The notes under the pieces: model-generated
What the model was told of the DNA's origin: nothing
The model's input: only the letters and a program-made list of their open reading frames with translations
Databases searched by the model: none
Program-made: the position numbers and the translations under genes
In this document: one piece after another, positions 44,092 to 51,194 of the stretch
How positions within the stretch are numbered: the first letter of the stretch is position 1
Layout of the letters: each line of letters opens with the position of its first letter
Assembly: GCA_026225295.1 (NCBI GenBank)
Contig: JAMFSN010000060.1
Span: forward strand, 1 to 51,194
DNA length: 51,194 nucleotides
DNA from: Frankia alni
GTDB taxonomy: Bacteria; Actinomycetota; Actinomycetes; Frankiales; Frankiaceae
Direction of reading: 5' to 3'

Positions 44092-44445
44092 CGTTCGGGT
44101 GCCCGACCTTCCCTGGAGTGGGGAACTGAAGGTCTCACGCGGGTGAGCGTCGGAGATCGTCTGTCACTGCCGTGGTCCGGCACGGTGAGCGGCCGGTCAC
44201 GAAAATCGTAGCTCGCTGCCCCGGTCCTGACGACTTGAAACAAGCCGCGTGTCGATCGTTGGACGTTAGCGGGACAGGCGCGCAGAAACTACCCGGACAC
44301 GCCCATGAGGCGTAGATCCATCCCACCGAATACGGGCCAGACCACCGCCGACCGGGGCCGGCCGCCGAGGGCCGGCCAGCCGCAACTACCGGCCGGACCG
44401 GCGGGTCGAGCGCCCCCACCGGCCGGACCAGGTCGAACCGGGCAG
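44092..44445. other. 354-base gene-free region between ndk and mreB
   Basis: No coding sequence is convincing here on either strand. It should hold the end of the ndk transcript and the mreB promoter. A perfect 8-bp inverted repeat (GGCCGGCC arms, 6-base loop) at 44356-44377 could act in ndk termination, though it lacks a T-run. A -10-like TACGAT lies on the minus strand at 44205-44210, about 114 bases before the mreB start, in a slightly AT-richer patch. No -35 stands out. Confidence 0.45.
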
Positions 44446-44853
44446 CTAAAGGCCCGGGAAGAACAGGTCGATCTCGCGCTTGGCCGACTCGGGCGAGTCC
44501 GAGCCGTGCACGAGGTTCTGGCCGATCTCCAGCGCGAAGTCGCCGCGCAGGGAACCCGGGGCGGACTTCACCGGGTCTGTGGCGCCGATCAGGCCGCGCA
44601 CGGCCTCGACGGCCCGCGGGCCCTCGGCCACGATCGCCACCAGCGGGCCGGAGGTGATGAAGTCGACCAGTTCCCCGAAGAAGGGCTTCTCGGTGTGCTC
44701 GGCGTAGTGCGCCGCGGCCACCGCGCGCTCGAGGGTGCGCAGCTGCAGCGCGACCAGGGTCAGGCCCTTGCGCTCGAGCCGACCGACGACCTCTCCGACG
44801 AGGCTGCGACTGACGCCGTCGGGCTTGACCAGGACGAGGGTGCGCTCGGACAC
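44446..44853 (-). CDS. ndk: Nucleoside diphosphate kinase
   Basis: 135 residues, transfers the terminal phosphate between nucleoside triphosphates and diphosphates. Conserved [20 protein letters not shown], the phosphate-binding region [21 protein letters not shown] and the catalytic His in [16 protein letters not shown] are all present. Lies 51 bases after folC, in the usual actinobacterial neighbourhood. Confidence 0.97.
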   Translation of the reverse strand: MSERTLVLVKPDGVSRSLVGEVVGRLERKGLTLVALQLRTLERAVAAAHYAEHTEKPFFGELVDFITSGPLVAIVAEGPRAVEAVRGLIGATDPVKSAPGSLRGDFALEIGQNLVHGSDSPESAKREIDLFFPGL

Positions 44854-44904
44854 GGGACTCCTTGAGATGACGCGGACGTTTGCGTCACCGAACCTACCGG
44901 AGAT

Positions 44905-46239
44905 CTAGTCGGACGCCGGCCGCAGCAGGTGCCGGGCCTCGCCGACCGTCACGATCGAGCCGGTCACGATCACTCCGACGCTGTCGGTGCCGACGTCGGA
45001 GTCTTCCTCCGCGAGCCGCACCGCGGCGTCCACGGCGTCGTCGAGGCGGGCCGCGACCTCGACCTGGTCGGGATCGAAGATGTCCACCGCGATGGCCGCC
45101 AGCTCGTCGGCCGGCATCGCCCGGGGGCTGGAGTTCTGGGTGATGACCACCGCGTCCAGCACCGGTTCGAGGGCGGCCAGGATGCCGGGGACGTCCTTGT
45201 CGGCCAGCACGGCGACCACGCCGACCAGGCGGTCGAATGAGAAGGCGTCCGACAATCCGGCCACCAGCGCTTCGGCGCCGGCCACGTTGTGGGCGCCGTC
45301 GAGCAGCACGGTCGGCGAGCGGCGGACGACCTCCAGGCGGCCCGGCGAATCGGCCTGCGCGAACCCGGATCGCACCAGATCGGGGTCGAGCCGGCCCCGC
45401 TCGCCCCCCAGGAACGCCTCGACGGCGGCCAACGCGCAGGCCGCATTGTGAGCCTGATGCGCCCCGTGCAGCGGCACGAAGACCTCGTCGTAGGTACCGG
45501 ACAGCCCGCGGATGGTCAGCACCTGCCCGCCAACGGCGACCCGCCGGTCCACGACCGCGAACTCCAGCCCCTCGCGGGCGATCGTCGCCCCGACTTCGGC
45601 GCAGCGGCGCACGAGCACCTCGGCGGCCTCCAGCGGTTGCTGGGCCAGCACGACGGTCGCCCCGGGGCGGATGATGCCGGCTTTCTCCCCCGCGACCGCG
45701 GCGAGCGTGTCGCCCAGTTCGCGGTGGTCCAGCGCGACGGGCGTGATGACGCTGACGGCGGCGTCGATGACGTTCGTCGCGTCCCAGGTACCGCCCATGC
45801 CGACCTCGACGACGGCCGCGTCGACCGGGGCGTCGGCGAACGCGGCGAAGGCCATCGCCGTGAGCAGCTCGAAGAAGGTGATCTGCTGGTCGTGGTGGGC
45901 GTCGACCAGTTCGACGTAGGGCGCGACGTCGTCGTAGGCCCGGGCGAACGTCTCGTTGTCGGCCGGCCGGCCGTCGATGCTGATCCGCTCGGTGACCGAC
46001 TCCAGATGCGGCGAGGTGTAGCGCCCCGGGCGGAGCCCGAAGGCCCGCAGCAGCGCGTCGATCATCCGGGCGGTGGAGGTCTTGCCGTTCGTGCCCGTGA
46101 TGTGGATCGAGGGGTAGCCCAGCTGGGGCTGACCGAGCAGATCGACCAGTTCCCGCATGCGGTCGAGGTCGGGGACCATTCCGTGCGGGTAGCGCTGAGC
46201 CAGCGCCTTCTCGACCCGGCTCAGCTCATATCCGTCCAC
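44905..46239 (-). CDS. folC: Bifunctional folylpolyglutamate synthase/dihydrofolate synthase
   Basis: 444 residues, adds glutamate to dihydropteroate and folates. P-loop HITGTNGKTSTARMI, folate-binding GRYTSPHLESVTERISIDG, VVEVGMGGTWDATNVID, and the C-terminal domain with LLDGAHNVAGAEAL. The start is GTG at 46239. A 17-base tandem duplication covers this start and creates the GGAG ribosome binding site 7 bases before it. valS, which often precedes folC in actinobacteria, is not here; clpX is. Confidence 0.95.
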   Translation of the reverse strand: MDGYELSRVEKALAQRYPHGMVPDLDRMRELVDLLGQPQLGYPSIHITGTNGKTSTARMIDALLRAFGLRPGRYTSPHLESVTERISIDGRPADNETFARAYDDVAPYVELVDAHHDQQITFFELLTAMAFAAFADAPVDAAVVEVGMGGTWDATNVIDAAVSVITPVALDHRELGDTLAAVAGEKAGIIRPGATVVLAQQPLEAAEVLVRRCAEVGATIAREGLEFAVVDRRVAVGGQVLTIRGLSGTYDEVFVPLHGAHQAHNAACALAAVEAFLGGERGRLDPDLVRSGFAQADSPGRLEVVRRSPTVLLDGAHNVAGAEALVAGLSDAFSFDRLVGVVAVLADKDVPGILAALEPVLDAVVITQNSSPRAMPADELAAIAVDIFDPDQVEVAARLDDAVDAAVRLAEEDSDVGTDSVGVIVTGSIVTVGEARHLLRPASD

Positions 46240-46264
46240 GTATCAACTCCGTCCACGTATCAAC
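46231..46264. repeat. 17-bp tandem duplication over the folC start codon
   Basis: Two exact head-to-tail copies of tccgtccacgtatcaac (46231-46247 and 46248-46264). On the minus strand each contains GTGGACGGA, the first three codons of folC. The unit is not a multiple of three, so the upstream copy is in another frame, where it encodes an 11-codon reading frame that stops just inside folC. Confidence 0.95.
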
Positions 46265-46340
46265 CCCAGGTCGCGCGAAGATTCCCCCGGCTCGCCCGAC
46301 GGGCCAGCCGGACCGGACCGGACCGACCGCACCGGACCGG

Positions 46341-47630
46341 TCAGGCGGACTTCTCGCGCGGGGTCCGCTTGGTCACGCTGACGTCGCGCGGTACCAACGT
46401 CGGGTTGACGTGCTCGAGCACGACCTCCCGGGTGATGACGACCCGGGCCACGTCCTTGCGGCTCGGAATGTCGTACATGACCGAGAGCAGGACCTCTTCC
46501 ATGATCGCGCGCAGGCCCCGGGCTCCGGTCCCCCGCAGGATGGCCTGATCCGAGATGGCCTCGAGCGCGTCCTGGGAGAAGTCGAGGTCGACCCCGTCCA
46601 GCTCGAAGAGCCGCCGGTACTGCTTGACCAGCGCGTTCTTCGGCTCGGTGAGGATCCGGATCAGCGCTTCGCGGTCGAGACTCCGGACGCTGGTGATCAT
46701 CGGCAGGCGGCCGATGAACTCCGGGATCATGCCGTACTTGAGCAGGTCCTCCGGCATCACGTCGACGAACGTGTCCGCGCTGTCCGGGTCGTCCTTGGCC
46801 TGGATCACGGCCCGGAACCCGAGCGCCTTCTTGCCGACCCGGCCGTCGATGATGCGGTCCAGCCCGGCGAACGCCCCGCCCACGATGAACAGCACGTTGG
46901 TCGTGTCAATCTGAATGAACTCCTGGTGGGGGTGCTTGCGGCCGCCCTGGGGCGGAACGCTCGCGGTCGTCCCCTCGAGGATCTTCAACAGGGCCTGCTG
47001 AACGCCTTCGCCGGAGACGTCCCGGGTGATGCTCGGGTTCTCCGACTTGCGGGCGATCTTGTCGACCTCATCGATGTAGATGATCCCGGTTTCGGCCTTC
47101 TTGACGTCGTAGTCGGCCGCCTGAATCAGCTTGAGCAGGATGTTCTCGACGTCTTCACCGACGTAGCCAGCTTCCGTGAGGGCCGTGGCGTCCGCGATGG
47201 CGAAGGGCACGTTGAGCATCCGGGCCAGGGTCTGGGCCAGCAGCGTCTTGCCGCAGCCGGTCGGGCCGAGCAGCAGGATGTTGCTCTTGGCCAGCTCGAC
47301 CTCGCCCTTGGTGCCGTCGGGCGTCGCCGAACCGCCGGCCTGGACCCGCTTGTAGTGGTTGTAGACCGCCACCGAAAGGGTCTTCTTGGCCTGATCCTGA
47401 CCGACCACGTAACCGTCGAGGAACTCGTAGATCTCCCGCGGCTTGGGCAGCTCGTCCCACTTGAGATCGGAGGACTCGGAGAGTTCCTCCTCGATGATCT
47501 CGTTGCACAGGTCGATGCACTCGTCGCAGATGTAGACGCCGGGACCGGCGATCAGTTTTTTGACCTGTTTCTGCGACTTGCCACAGAACGAGCACTTCAG
47601 CAGATCGCCGCCGTCGCCGATGCGTGCCAC
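46341..47630 (-). CDS. clpX: ATP-dependent Clp protease ATP-binding subunit ClpX
   Basis: 429 residues, AAA+ unfoldase for ClpP. The N-terminal zinc-binding domain has Cys13, Cys16, Cys35 and Cys38 ([20 protein letters not shown]). Walker A is GPTGCGKT, Walker [12 protein letters not shown], and the ClpP-binding loop region (IGF-type) is in the RAVIQAKDD area, followed by the sensor and lid [29 protein letters not shown] start at 47630. Same strand as clpP1 and clpP2, but separated from clpP2 by 200 bases with a strong hairpin. Confidence 0.96.
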   Translation of the reverse strand: MARIGDGGDLLKCSFCGKSQKQVKKLIAGPGVYICDECIDLCNEIIEEELSESSDLKWDELPKPREIYEFLDGYVVGQDQAKKTLSVAVYNHYKRVQAGGSATPDGTKGEVELAKSNILLLGPTGCGKTLLAQTLARMLNVPFAIADATALTEAGYVGEDVENILLKLIQAADYDVKKAETGIIYIDEVDKIARKSENPSITRDVSGEGVQQALLKILEGTTASVPPQGGRKHPHQEFIQIDTTNVLFIVGGAFAGLDRIIDGRVGKKALGFRAVIQAKDDPDSADTFVDVMPEDLLKYGMIPEFIGRLPMITSVRSLDREALIRILTEPKNALVKQYRRLFELDGVDLDFSQDALEAISDQAILRGTGARGLRAIMEEVLLSVMYDIPSRKDVARVVITREVVLEHVNPTLVPRDVSVTKRTPREKSA

Positions 47631-47778
47631 CGAGGACTCATTCCCTTCGTCGGAGACGAGGTGTCGCCCGAGGATCCGGGGCGGCTCCGCCGCCCGTCGC
47701 TACTTGACTGTCCGCGCTTGTGCGGGCCTGCCCTGTGTGGGGACGGTACCTCGCACGGCGGCCCGGTGAGGGCCCCTT

Positions 47779-47823
47779 CGGCCGCCTCGTGCCACGACCT
47801 TATGGTCGTGGCCGAAGCGGCCG
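47779..47823 (-). terminator. Stem-loop between clpP2 and clpX
   Basis: Inner perfect 9-bp stem (GCCACGACC / GGTCGTGGC, loop TTAT, 47791-47812) extended by an outer 7-bp stem (CGGCCGC / GCGGCCG) across an internal loop. It begins 8 bases after the clpP2 stop. It has no T-run, so it may slow polymerase or protect the clpP mRNA 3' end rather than fully terminate. Confidence 0.65.
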
Positions 47824-47830
47824 CCGTCCA

Positions 47831-48457
47831 CTACCCCGCCGCCGCGAGCCGGGACGTCTTGCGGGTCGCGATGACCTCGTCGATCAGGCCGTAGTCCTTG
47901 GCCTCCTGGGCACTGAAGATCTTGTCCCGCTCGGTGTCCCGGCGGACCTGCTCGGGGGTCCGACCGGTGTGGGTCGCGAGCATGTGCTCCATCAGGGACC
48001 GCATCCGCAGGATTTCGCGGGCCTGGATCTCGATGTCGCTGGACTGGCCCTCCCCCTGCGCGGACGGCTGGTGGATGAGGATCCGGCTGTTCTCGAGCGC
48101 GAACCGTTTGCCCGGCGAACCCGCCGCCAGCAGGACGGCCGCGGCCGAAGCGGCCTGGCCCATGCAGATCGTCTGGATGTCGGGCCGGACGAACTGCATG
48201 CAGTCGTAAATCGCGGTGAGCGACGTGAACGAGCCGCCCGGCGAGTTGATGTAGATCGAGATGTCGCGGTCCGGGTCCTCGGACTCCAGGAACAGCAGCT
48301 GGGCGAGGACATCGTTGGCCGAGACGTCGTCGATCTGCACGCCCAGGAAGATGATCCGCTCCTTGAGCAGCTTGGAGTAGGGATCGGTGTCGTACTCCCC
48401 GCGGGACGTCTTCTCGATGATTCTCGGTAGGACGTAGCGACTGGTCGGACTGGTCAT
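47831..48457 (-). CDS. clpP2: ATP-dependent Clp protease proteolytic subunit 2
   Basis: 208 residues. Catalytic Ser in [15 protein letters not shown], His in [12 protein letters not shown], and the Asp region [41 protein letters not shown] is the oxyanion-loop segment. In actinobacteria ClpP1 and ClpP2 form a mixed tetradecamer that works with ClpX or ClpC. The ATG at 48457 has GGAGG 7 bases upstream. 76 bases after clpP1. Confidence 0.95.
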   Translation of the reverse strand: MTSPTSRYVLPRIIEKTSRGEYDTDPYSKLLKERIIFLGVQIDDVSANDVLAQLLFLESEDPDRDISIYINSPGGSFTSLTAIYDCMQFVRPDIQTICMGQAASAAAVLLAAGSPGKRFALENSRILIHQPSAQGEGQSSDIEIQAREILRMRSLMEHMLATHTGRTPEQVRRDTERDKIFSAQEAKDYGLIDEVIATRKTSRLAAAG

Positions 48458-48533
48458 GACGTGCCTCCGTCGGCGGGGTGGTGACGGTCGCTCAGGACGG
48501 GCGCCGGGTGGTGGAACGCTGGCGGCCGTCGCG

Positions 48534-49154
48534 TCAGCTCACGACCCCGCCGGTCGGGACCTGCCCGGCCTGCGAGACGACATGGTCGATGAAGCCGTAG
48601 TCCTTGGCCTCTTCGGCGGTGAACCACCGGTCGCGGTCGGAGTCGCGCTCGATCTGCTCGATCGGCTGCCCGGTGTGGTGGGCGATACGCTCCTGCATCA
48701 TCCGCTTGGTGTAGAGCATCTGCTCGGCCTGGATGGCGATGTCGGACGCGGTACCACCGATGCCACCGGACGGCTGGTGCATCATGATCCGGGCGCTGGG
48801 CGTCGCGTACCGCTTGCCGGGCGCGCCGGCGCACAGCAGGAACTGGCCCATCGAGGCGGCCAGCCCGAGGGCCACGGTCGCCACGTCGTTCTCGATGTAC
48901 TGCATGGTGTCGTAGATGGCCATACCGGCGCTGACGGAACCGCCGGGCGAGTTGATGTAGAGGTAGATGTCGCGCTGCGGGTCCTCCGCGGTCAACAGGA
49001 GGAGCTGGGCGCAGATGGCGTTGGCGATGCTGTCTTCGACGACCGAACCAAGGAAGATGATCCGCTCGCGCAGGAGGCGGCTGTAGACCTGCTCATCGAA
49101 ACCCGGGCCGCTCTGGCCCGGGACCCGCAGGCTCGGGAGTGCGATATCGCTCAC
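48534..49154 (-). CDS. clpP1: ATP-dependent Clp protease proteolytic subunit 1
   Basis: 206 residues. Catalytic Ser in [15 protein letters not shown], His in [12 protein letters not shown], Asp region [22 protein letters not shown]. The start GTG at 49154 has GAGGAG 6 bases upstream. It heads the clpP1-clpP2 operon, and a ClgR-like operator lies about 87 bases upstream. Confidence 0.95.
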   Translation of the reverse strand: MSDIALPSLRVPGQSGPGFDEQVYSRLLRERIIFLGSVVEDSIANAICAQLLLLTAEDPQRDIYLYINSPGGSVSAGMAIYDTMQYIENDVATVALGLAASMGQFLLCAGAPGKRYATPSARIMMHQPSGGIGGTASDIAIQAEQMLYTKRMMQERIAHHTGQPIEQIERDSDRDRWFTAEEAKDYGFIDHVVSQAGQVPTGGVVS

Positions 49155-49196
49155 GGTTGGCTCCTCGCAACAGGGCGGCTGATCTGACCGAAGTCG

Positions 49197-49254
49197 ACAC
49201 TATCTGTGACCCGCGACAGTTCAGAGCCGTCCGGCCCGATGTTCGCGCTGGGCG
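49197..49254 (-). promoter_or_regulatory. clpP1 promoter region with ClgR-like operator
   Basis: GTTCGC-5 bases-GCG at 49241-49254 matches the operator known for ClgR, the activator of clp genes in Streptomyces and relatives. Downstream on the minus strand, TCTGAA (49220-49225) and TAGTGT (49197-49202), 17 bases apart, are plausible -35 and -10 elements, giving a leader of roughly 35 bases. An activator site just upstream of -35 is the expected geometry. Confidence 0.55.
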
Positions 49255-49304
49255 TTAGCGGGAGCCAATTCGTCATGCTGCGTGCCCGGGCGGTCGCAGC
49301 CCGC

Positions 49305-49340
49305 GAGCAATCGGGACCGGCTTGCAGGTCCCGATTGCTC
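49305..49340 (-). terminator. Perfect 14-bp stem-loop after tig
   Basis: Arms GAGCAATCGGGACC (49305-49318) and GGTCCCGATTGCTC (49327-49340) are exact inverted repeats with an 8-base loop, starting 10 bases after the tig stop. No T-run follows, as is common for actinobacterial terminators. Confidence 0.8.
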
Positions 49341-49350
49341 AGGCGGCTGC

Positions 49351-50802
49351 TCAGTGCTCGTGGCCTTCGTGGTCGTGACCCTCGTGGTCGTCGTGGTCGT
49401 GGTCGGCGTGGTCATCGAACGTGTCGTTGAACGCGTCCTGCTCGCCGAGCGCGTCGTCGAGCGCGTTCTCGTCGAACAGCTCGTCGGCGGCCTCCGCCGA
49501 GGGCAGCTCGACCGGAGCGCCGTCCGTGTCGACGATGCGGACCTTGTCCAGGACGACCGACAGCGCCTTGCCGCGCAACACATCGGCCATCACCGCGGTG
49601 ATCTGGTCGGCCTGAGCAAGCTGCTGGGCGTACTGCTCGGGGCTCAGGCCCGAGCGCTGGGCGCGCGCGACGATCTGCTGCATCAGTTCGCCCTCGCCGA
49701 GCTGGATCTGCTCGGCCTCGATCACCTGGTCGAGGACGAACTGCGCGCGGATCGCCTTCTCGGCTCCCTCGCGGACCTCGGCGTCGAACTGCTCGGGCGT
49801 CTTGTCCTCGGCCTGCAGGTAGTCCTCGTGCGACATCCCGAACCGCTCGAGCTGGTGGCCGAGCTGGTGCTGGCGGGCCTCGATCTCGCTGTCCACGACG
49901 GAGGTCGGTAGCGGGACGTCGATCAGCCCGACCAGGGCCTCCAGCGCCTTGTCGCGGGCGGCGGACGCCTGAGCGGCCTGGCTGGACCGCTCAAGGCGGG
50001 ACCGGACGTCGGCCTTGAGTTCGTCGAGCGAGTCGAACTCGCTGGCGGTGGTGGCGAAGTCGTCGTCGAGGGCCGGCAGTTCCTTCTTCTTGACCCCCCG
50101 GACCGTCACCGTGACCTCGGCGGTGTCGCCCTTGTGCTCACCGGCCAGCAGCTCGGTCTCGAACGTCCGGGTCTCACCCTCGGCGGCGCCGACGAGCGCC
50201 TCGTCCAGACCGGAGATCAGGTTGCCCGAACCGACCTCGTACGACATGCCGGTCGCCTCGGCGCCTTCGACGTTCCCGCCGTCCACGGCCGCGGCCAGGT
50301 CAATCGAGACGAAGTCCTGGTCGGCGACGGGCCGCTCGACCGGCTTGAGCACCCCGTGACGGTCCCGCATCGCCTCGAGCTGCTCGTCGATCTGTTCGTC
50401 GGTGACCTCGGCCTTGTCCACGACGACCTCGAGGCCGTCGTAGTCGGGCAGGGCGACCTCGGGACGGACATCGACCTCGGCGGTGAACACCAACGGGGCG
50501 CCGTCGGTGAAGTCGGTGATATCGACCTCGGGCCGGGACAGCACGTCCACCCGCTCGGCCTGGACGGCCTCGCTGTAAAAGCGGGGCAGTGCCTCCTGCA
50601 GGGCTTCGTCCAGAACGACGCCCCGCCCGACCCGCTGGTCAAGAATGCGCGGCGGCACCTTGCCCGGTCGGAAGCCCGAGATGCGGACCTGCTTCGCGAG
50701 CTTGCGGTACGCCGCGTCAACGGACGGCTTGAGCTCGTCGAAGGGCACCTCGACGGTGATTTTGACCCTGGTGGGACTGAGGGTCTCCTTGGTGGCCTTC
50801 AC
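49351..50802 (-). CDS. tig: Trigger factor (ribosome-associated chaperone)
   Basis: 483 residues. The ribosome-binding domain carries the FRPGKVPPRILDQRVG signature; the PPIase domain spans about 160-245 (VADQDFVSIDLAAAVDGG to VTVTVRGVKKKELP); the helical C-domain follows. After it there is an acidic tail that ends in a run of His/Asp/Glu/Gly (HADHDHDDHEGHDHEGHEH), which should bind divalent metals. GTG start at 50802. It lies upstream of clpP1-clpP2-clpX, the common arrangement. Confidence 0.95.
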   Translation of the reverse strand: MKATKETLSPTRVKITVEVPFDELKPSVDAAYRKLAKQVRISGFRPGKVPPRILDQRVGRGVVLDEALQEALPRFYSEAVQAERVDVLSRPEVDITDFTDGAPLVFTAEVDVRPEVALPDYDGLEVVVDKAEVTDEQIDEQLEAMRDRHGVLKPVERPVADQDFVSIDLAAAVDGGNVEGAEATGMSYEVGSGNLISGLDEALVGAAEGETRTFETELLAGEHKGDTAEVTVTVRGVKKKELPALDDDFATTASEFDSLDELKADVRSRLERSSQAAQASAARDKALEALVGLIDVPLPTSVVDSEIEARQHQLGHQLERFGMSHEDYLQAEDKTPEQFDAEVREGAEKAIRAQFVLDQVIEAEQIQLGEGELMQQIVARAQRSGLSPEQYAQQLAQADQITAVMADVLRGKALSVVLDKVRIVDTDGAPVELPSAEAADELFDENALDDALGEQDAFNDTFDDHADHDHDDHEGHDHEGHEH

Positions 50803-50814
50803 AGCGCGCGCGAC

Positions 50815-50862
50815 TCCTGATGCGGTGCGGACAGAACGTCCTGATGCGGTACGGACGGAACG
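50815..50862. repeat. 24-bp tandem repeat (2 copies) in the tig leader
   Basis: Copies at 50815-50838 and 50839-50862 share tcctgatgcggtNcggacNgaacg, differing at two positions. They lie directly upstream of tig, and each carries CAGGA on the tig strand. The copy nearer the gene supplies the likely ribosome binding site, though it is about 12 bases from the GTG. Confidence 0.85.
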
Positions 50863-50898
50863 GGACCGGCTCTCACATGGTCGCGCCGAGGCTACCGG

Positions 50899-50971
50899 TC
50901 GGGGCGGGGAGACTCGAACTCCCGATCTCCTGCACCCAAAGCAGGCGCGTTGGCCACTACGCTACGCCCCG
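50899..50971 (-). tRNA. tRNA-Pro(TGG)
   Basis: 73-base cloverleaf without encoded CCA: acceptor CGGGGCG paired with CGCCCCG, D arm GCGT/ACGC, anticodon arm CCTGC-TTTGGGT-GCAGG with anticodon TGG, T arm GGGAG-TTCGAGT-CTCCC, discriminator A. It lies between the tig leader and tRNA-Gly. Confidence 0.96.
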
Positions 50972-51015
50972 GGACGTGCGCAGCCCATCGTACGGGTACT
51001 CTGGATCTGCTTCCC

Positions 51016-51086
51016 GCGGGTGTAGCTCAATGGCAGAGCCCCAGCCTTCCAAGCTGGCCATGCCGGTTCGATCCCGGTCACCCGCT
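51016..51086 (+). tRNA. tRNA-Gly(TCC)
   Basis: 71-base cloverleaf without encoded CCA: acceptor GCGGGTG/CACCCGC, D arm GCTC/GAGC, anticodon arm CCAGC-CTTCCAA-GCTGG with anticodon TCC, T arm GCCGG-TTCGATC-CCGGT including one G-T pair, discriminator T. It is divergent from tRNA-Pro. Confidence 0.96.
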
Positions 51087-51105
51087 CCCGCCCGGTGTCC
51101 CCTGG

Positions 51106-51194
51106 TCACAGGTGCATGACCGACCGGGGGCCCCCCCCGTGGCGGCCTGCCAGCCGCGCGCGCACTTTGTCGCCGATGGCGGCGAGCGTCTCCA
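51106..51194 (-). CDS. Possible C-terminal fragment of a gene cut by the window edge
   Basis: On the minus strand an open frame enters from the right edge and ends at a TGA (51106-51108), reading ETLAAIGDKVRARLAGRHG and then GGGPRSVMHL. The helical Ala/Arg-rich first half looks protein-like, but the segment is too short to assign, and a run of eight C (plus strand) crosses it. It may equally be non-coding. Confidence 0.25.
   Translation of the reverse strand, partial: ETLAAIGDKVRARLAGRHGGGPRSVMHL

Overview
This window is high-GC DNA from an actinobacterium. The evidence is two adjacent clpP genes with a separate clpX, a ClgR-like site before clpP1, the mreB-mreC-mreD-mrdA-rodA block followed by rne-rplU-rpmA-obg-proB, frequent GTG starts, and short stop/start overlaps between genes. 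mreBCD and rodA suggest a rod-shaped, hyphal or sporulating organism. I cannot name the genus.

Layout. Positions 1-7454 hold a NarL-type two-component system (its regulator runs off the left edge), an ABC-2 exporter pair, a divergent OmpR-type two-component system, and a DUF4349 lipoprotein gene broken by an apparent -1 frameshift. Positions 7480-13079 (minus strand) hold a VWA protein with a MoxR ATPase, malate synthase (aceB) and proA. Positions 13228-28177 form one continuous plus-strand block: sbcD-sbcC, a predicted type VII-secreted toxin with a candidate partner gene, a seven-gene Nit1C-like metabolic operon, and a relE/parE remnant. Positions 28270-50802 return to the minus strand with housekeeping genes: proB, obg, rpmA, rplU, rne, two linked radical-SAM-associated proteins, the rod-elongation genes, ndk, folC, clpX, clpP2, clpP1 and tig. 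The window ends with tRNA-Pro(TGG), tRNA-Gly(TCC) and perhaps a gene fragment.

The most interesting part is the Nit1C-like operon (20752-27923). It encodes an amidohydrolase, an MSMEG_0572/Sll0783-type protein, an unusual radical SAM enzyme, two tandem carbon-nitrogen hydrolases, an MSMEG_0569-type flavoprotein and a GNAT-AIR synthase fusion. The first hydrolase has an intact Glu43-Lys114-Cys146 triad. The second aligns with it without gaps over the first 150 residues but has Gln43 and Asp146, so it should be a catalytically dead paralogue kept next to its active sister. Related clusters are linked to nitrogen starvation and cyanide assimilation. A GlnR-like site in the promoter region fits nitrogen control.

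The plus-strand block lies between proA and proB, which are often neighbours, so it looks like a block inserted or rearranged between them. Within it, the toxin tip has clearly lower GC than its N-terminal half, as expected for toxin-tip exchange. Perfect DnaA boxes lie on both sides of sbcDC.
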